8,554 bases of DNA, from contig CAYONG010000026.1 of NCBI GenBank assembly GCA_964405235.1, positions 1-8,554 on the forward strand, given 5' to 3'. Of this stretch, positions 6,723 to 8,554 are shown in pieces. The notes below the pieces were generated by a model, which worked only from the letters and a program-made list of their open reading frames with translations, did not search any database and was not told the origin of the DNA. The stretch's first letter is position 1; each line of letters opens with the position of its first letter. The position numbers were made by a program, and so were the translations under genes. The stretch is from WS-11 sp964405235. GTDB taxonomy: Bacteria > Eisenbacteria > RBG-16-71-46.

Positions 6723-7003
6723 GTTGAGCTGGTTGGCGGGGCGGATTCGATGACGCCTTTACCACGGACAGTAGAGTATTTAGTGGTTGAATAAGATGCA
6801 TGCCCGGGCACCATCCCTTATGGCGGGTGGCGCGCGGGCGTGTGCGCGCCGGGTTTCCGGATAAGGGTTGAGGCCACGCCGGGGTTTGAGTTGCGGGCCG
6901 AGCGGAAGATCCACGACGCATCAGGCTGAGCGGCCCTGCCAGGTGGCTGGGCATGAAATCGACCGGATCGCGCGAGAAGCAGTGCGGGAAGTCGAACAAG
7001 CTG
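6723..7003. other. 281-base spacer between tRNA-Tyr and tRNA-Gly, no gene seen
   Basis: The spacer is long for one between tRNAs of a common transcript. I see no convincing ORF, no promoter with a matched -35/-10 pair and no third tRNA. It has an AT-rich patch around 6766-6797 and then a GC-rich interrupted palindrome (listed separately). Confidence 0.6.
6815..6867. repeat. Interrupted palindrome in the tRNA-Tyr/tRNA-Gly spacer
   Basis: Two nested inverted repeats share one centre. The outer arms are CCCTTAT (6815-6821) and ATAAGGG (6861-6867); the inner arms are GGCGCGC (6829-6835) and GCGCGCC (6844-6850), around an 8-base loop. The bases between outer and inner arms barely pair. No T-run follows, so this is not a simple terminator. 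It could be a processing hairpin or a REP relic. Confidence 0.55.
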
Positions 7004-7077
<74 letters not shown>

Positions 7078-7078
7078 G

Positions 7079-7163
7079 GAAAGAGATGGGGACAGTCCCC
7101 GGTCTGCCTGGTGAGTGTGATTGGAGCTGTAGGTGCAGGGAGGGGACCGTTCCCATTTCTTTC
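7079..7163. repeat. REP/REPIN-like inverted repeat filling the tRNA-Gly/tRNA-Thr spacer
   Basis: Two 22-base arms (7079-7100 and 7142-7163) are inverted copies. Of 22 positions, 19 are Watson-Crick pairs, two are G-T and one is A-C. Each arm holds the small palindrome core GGGGAC-n-GT-CCC next to an ATGGG/CCCAT block and a GAAAG/CTTTC edge. From memory this resembles the GGGGAC.GTCCCC repeats found near REP-associated tyrosine (Y1) transposases in gammaproteobacteria; no such transposase is in the window. The element starts two bases after the tRNA-Gly CCA end and stops one base before the first base of tRNA-Thr. The intervening 41 bases contain a further CCTG/CAGG pairing. Confidence 0.8.
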
Positions 7164-7239
<76 letters not shown>

Positions 7240-7258
7240 GAAAGACGAGTAACAGATA

Positions 7259-7318
7259 GAGCTGCCGGTAGAGCACGAGCCGATTTTTCGATAAGCCATG
7301 CTGGAACTGCCGAGCACG
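7259..7318 (+). repeat. Short direct repeat with tRNA D-arm similarity in the tuf leader
   Basis: GAGCTGCCGGTAGAGCACG (7259-7277) recurs, with three bases deleted and one changed, as GAACTGCCGAGCACG (7304-7318). The first copy also contains CGGTAGAGCAC (7266-7276), identical to 7180-7190 in the D arm of the tRNA-Thr(GGT) just upstream, and its ATAG prefix also matches. No full cloverleaf can be drawn here. Confidence 0.5.
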
Positions 7319-7319
7319 T

Positions 7320-7337
7320 GAACCGCGCTGGCGGTTC
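7320..7337 (+). promoter_or_regulatory. Hairpin in the tuf leader, ahead of the ribosome site
   Basis: GAACCGC and GCGGTTC form a perfect 7-base stem around a GCTG tetraloop, 16 bases before the GGAG of tuf. No T-run follows. It could stabilise the processed tuf message or take part in control of translation; the sequence does not decide. Confidence 0.55.
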
Positions 7338-7353
7338 CTGGATCAGGACGCCT

Positions 7354-7357
7354 GGAG
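7354..7357 (+). promoter_or_regulatory. Ribosome binding site of tuf
   Basis: GGAG stands six bases before the ATG at 7364, a strong and well-spaced site that fixes the start. Confidence 0.85.
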
Positions 7358-7363
7358 AAGCTC

Positions 7364-8554
7364 ATGTCAAAAGCAAAATTTGAACGCAAGAAGCCGCACG
7401 TCAACGTTGGGACGATCGGTCACGTGGACCATGGGAAGACGACGCTGACCTCGGCGCTGACGAAGGTGATGGCGGAGAAGTTTGGCGGCGAGTTTCGCTC
7501 GTACGACCAGATTGACGCAGCGCCGGAGGAGAAGGCGCGCGGGATCACGATTGCGACGGCGCACGTGGAGTACGAGAGCACGAAGCGGCACTACGCGCAC
7601 GTGGACTGCCCGGGGCATGCCGACTACATCAAGAACATGATCACCGGAGCCGCGCAGATGGACGGGGCGATCCTGGTGGTATCGGCGGCCGACGGGCCGA
7701 TGCCGCAGACGCGCGAGCACATTCTGCTGGCGCGCCAGGTGGGGGTGCCCTACATCGTGGTGTACCTGAACAAGGCCGACATGGTCGATGACAAGGAGCT
7801 CTTGGAGCTGGTGGAGGTGGAGGTGAGGGAGCTTCTGTCCAAGTACGAGTTTCCCGGGGACAAGACCCCGATTGTGATCGGTAGCGCTCTGAAAGCTCTG
7901 GAGGGGGAGGACTCGGACTTGGGAGTGAAGTCGATCTACAAGCTCGCCGAGGCCCTGGATAGCTACATTCCGATGCCCAAGCGCGCGGTGGACGGGCCGT
8001 TTCTGATGCCCGTGGAGGACGTGTTCTCGATCTCAGGGCGCGGCACGGTGGTCACCGGCCGGGTGGAGCGCGGGATTGTGAAGGTGGGCGAGGAGCTGGA
8101 GATTGTGGGCCTGAAGCCGACCTTGAAGACCGTGTGCACGGGCGTGGAGATGTTCAGGAAGCTCCTGGATGAAGGCCAGGCGGGGGACAACATTGGGGTT
8201 CTTCTCAGAGGCACCAAGCGCGAGGAAGTCGAGCGCGGGCAGGTGCTCGCGAAGCCCGCGAGCATCACCCCGCACACCAAGTTCGAGTGCGAAGTCTACG
8301 TTCTGTCCAAGGAAGAAGGCGGCCGACATACCCCGTTTTTCCCGGGGTACCGGCCGCAGTTCTACTTCAGGACCACCGACGTGACGGGCAGCTGCGAGCT
8401 GCCCGCGGGCACCGAGATGGTGATGCCGGGGGACAACATCAAGATGGTGGTGACGCTGATCGCCCCCATTGCCATGGAGCAGGGCCTGCGCTTTGCCATC
8501 CGCGAGGGCGGCAAGACCGTCGGGGCGGGCGTCGTGGCCAAAGTGATCGAGTAA
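7364..8554 (+). CDS. tuf: Translation elongation factor EF-Tu
   Basis: A complete 396-residue EF-Tu, the GTPase that delivers aminoacyl-tRNA to the ribosomal A site. G-domain motifs are G1 GHVDHGKT (19-26), switch I KARGITIATAHVEY (57-70), G3 DCPGHADYIKNM (81-92, catalytic His85), G4 NKAD (136-139) and G5 GSAL (173-176). Domain 2 begins near 210 (PFLMPVEDVFSISGRGTVVTGRVERG) and domain 3 near 303, with EVYVLSKEEGGRHTPFFPGYRPQFYF and the end FAIREGGKTVGAGVVAKVIE. G4 has Ala where E. coli has Cys, a common variant. The gene follows tRNA-Thr by 124 bases and is probably cotranscribed with the tRNAs, as tufB is in E. coli. The window stops at its TAA, so the expected next genes (tRNA-Trp, secE, nusG) are not visible. 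A second copy (tufA, in the str operon) is likely elsewhere. Confidence 0.98.
   Translation: MSKAKFERKKPHVNVGTIGHVDHGKTTLTSALTKVMAEKFGGEFRSYDQIDAAPEEKARGITIATAHVEYESTKRHYAHVDCPGHADYIKNMITGAAQMDGAILVVSAADGPMPQTREHILLARQVGVPYIVVYLNKADMVDDKELLELVEVEVRELLSKYEFPGDKTPIVIGSALKALEGEDSDLGVKSIYKLAEALDSYIPMPKRAVDGPFLMPVEDVFSISGRGTVVTGRVERGIVKVGEELEIVGLKPTLKTVCTGVEMFRKLLDEGQAGDNIGVLLRGTKREEVERGQVLAKPASITPHTKFECEVYVLSKEEGGRHTPFFPGYRPQFYFRTTDVTGSCELPAGTEMVMPGDNIKMVVTLIAPIAMEQGLRFAIREGGKTVGAGVVAKVIE

Overview
The window is a high-GC, chromosomal, housekeeping stretch from what looks like a gammaproteobacterium. The order birA - coaX - SPOR-domain gene - tRNA cluster - tuf is the arrangement I know from Pseudomonas. 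The tRNA order Thr(TGT)-Tyr(GTA)-Gly(TCC)-Thr(GGT)-tuf matches the E. coli thrU-tyrU-glyT-thrT-tufB operon. EF-Tu has xanthomonad/pseudomonad-type wording (for example DAAPEEKARGITI and NKADMVDD). The genus cannot be named from this sequence alone.

Layout. At the left edge (1-208, minus strand) is the N-terminal part of a gene leaving the window, tentatively an FkbM-type methyltransferase. Divergent from it is ctlX (344-1282), a citrulline/arginine-type guanidino hydrolase. It is followed by an M61 metallopeptidase gene with a C-terminal PDZ domain (1327-3171). That gene is open and well conserved except for one amber codon, which falls exactly inside its zinc-binding HExxH motif. Next is a compact operon behind an extended -10 promoter: plsY (phospholipid synthesis), birA (biotin ligase/repressor), coaX (type III pantothenate kinase) and a membrane-anchored SPOR-domain protein.

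The right third is translation machinery. A sigma70-like promoter overlaps the stop codon of the SPOR gene and precedes an odd tRNA-Thr(TGT) gene that lacks an encoded CCA end. A terminator-like inverted repeat follows, then a second, stronger promoter in front of tRNA-Tyr, tRNA-Gly, tRNA-Thr(GGT) and tuf, which is complete and ends at the last base of the window. The Gly-Thr spacer is filled almost to the base by a REP/REPIN-like inverted repeat. The tuf leader carries a hairpin and a short tRNA-like repeat.

The genes share themes rather than one pathway: CoA and biotin cofactors with phospholipid synthesis, and EF-Tu with the tRNAs it carries. I found no evidence of a new defence, mobile or biosynthetic system. 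The points worth a second look are the amber codon in the M61 active site, the divergent tRNA-Thr(TGT), the palindrome between two tRNAs, and the tuf leader.
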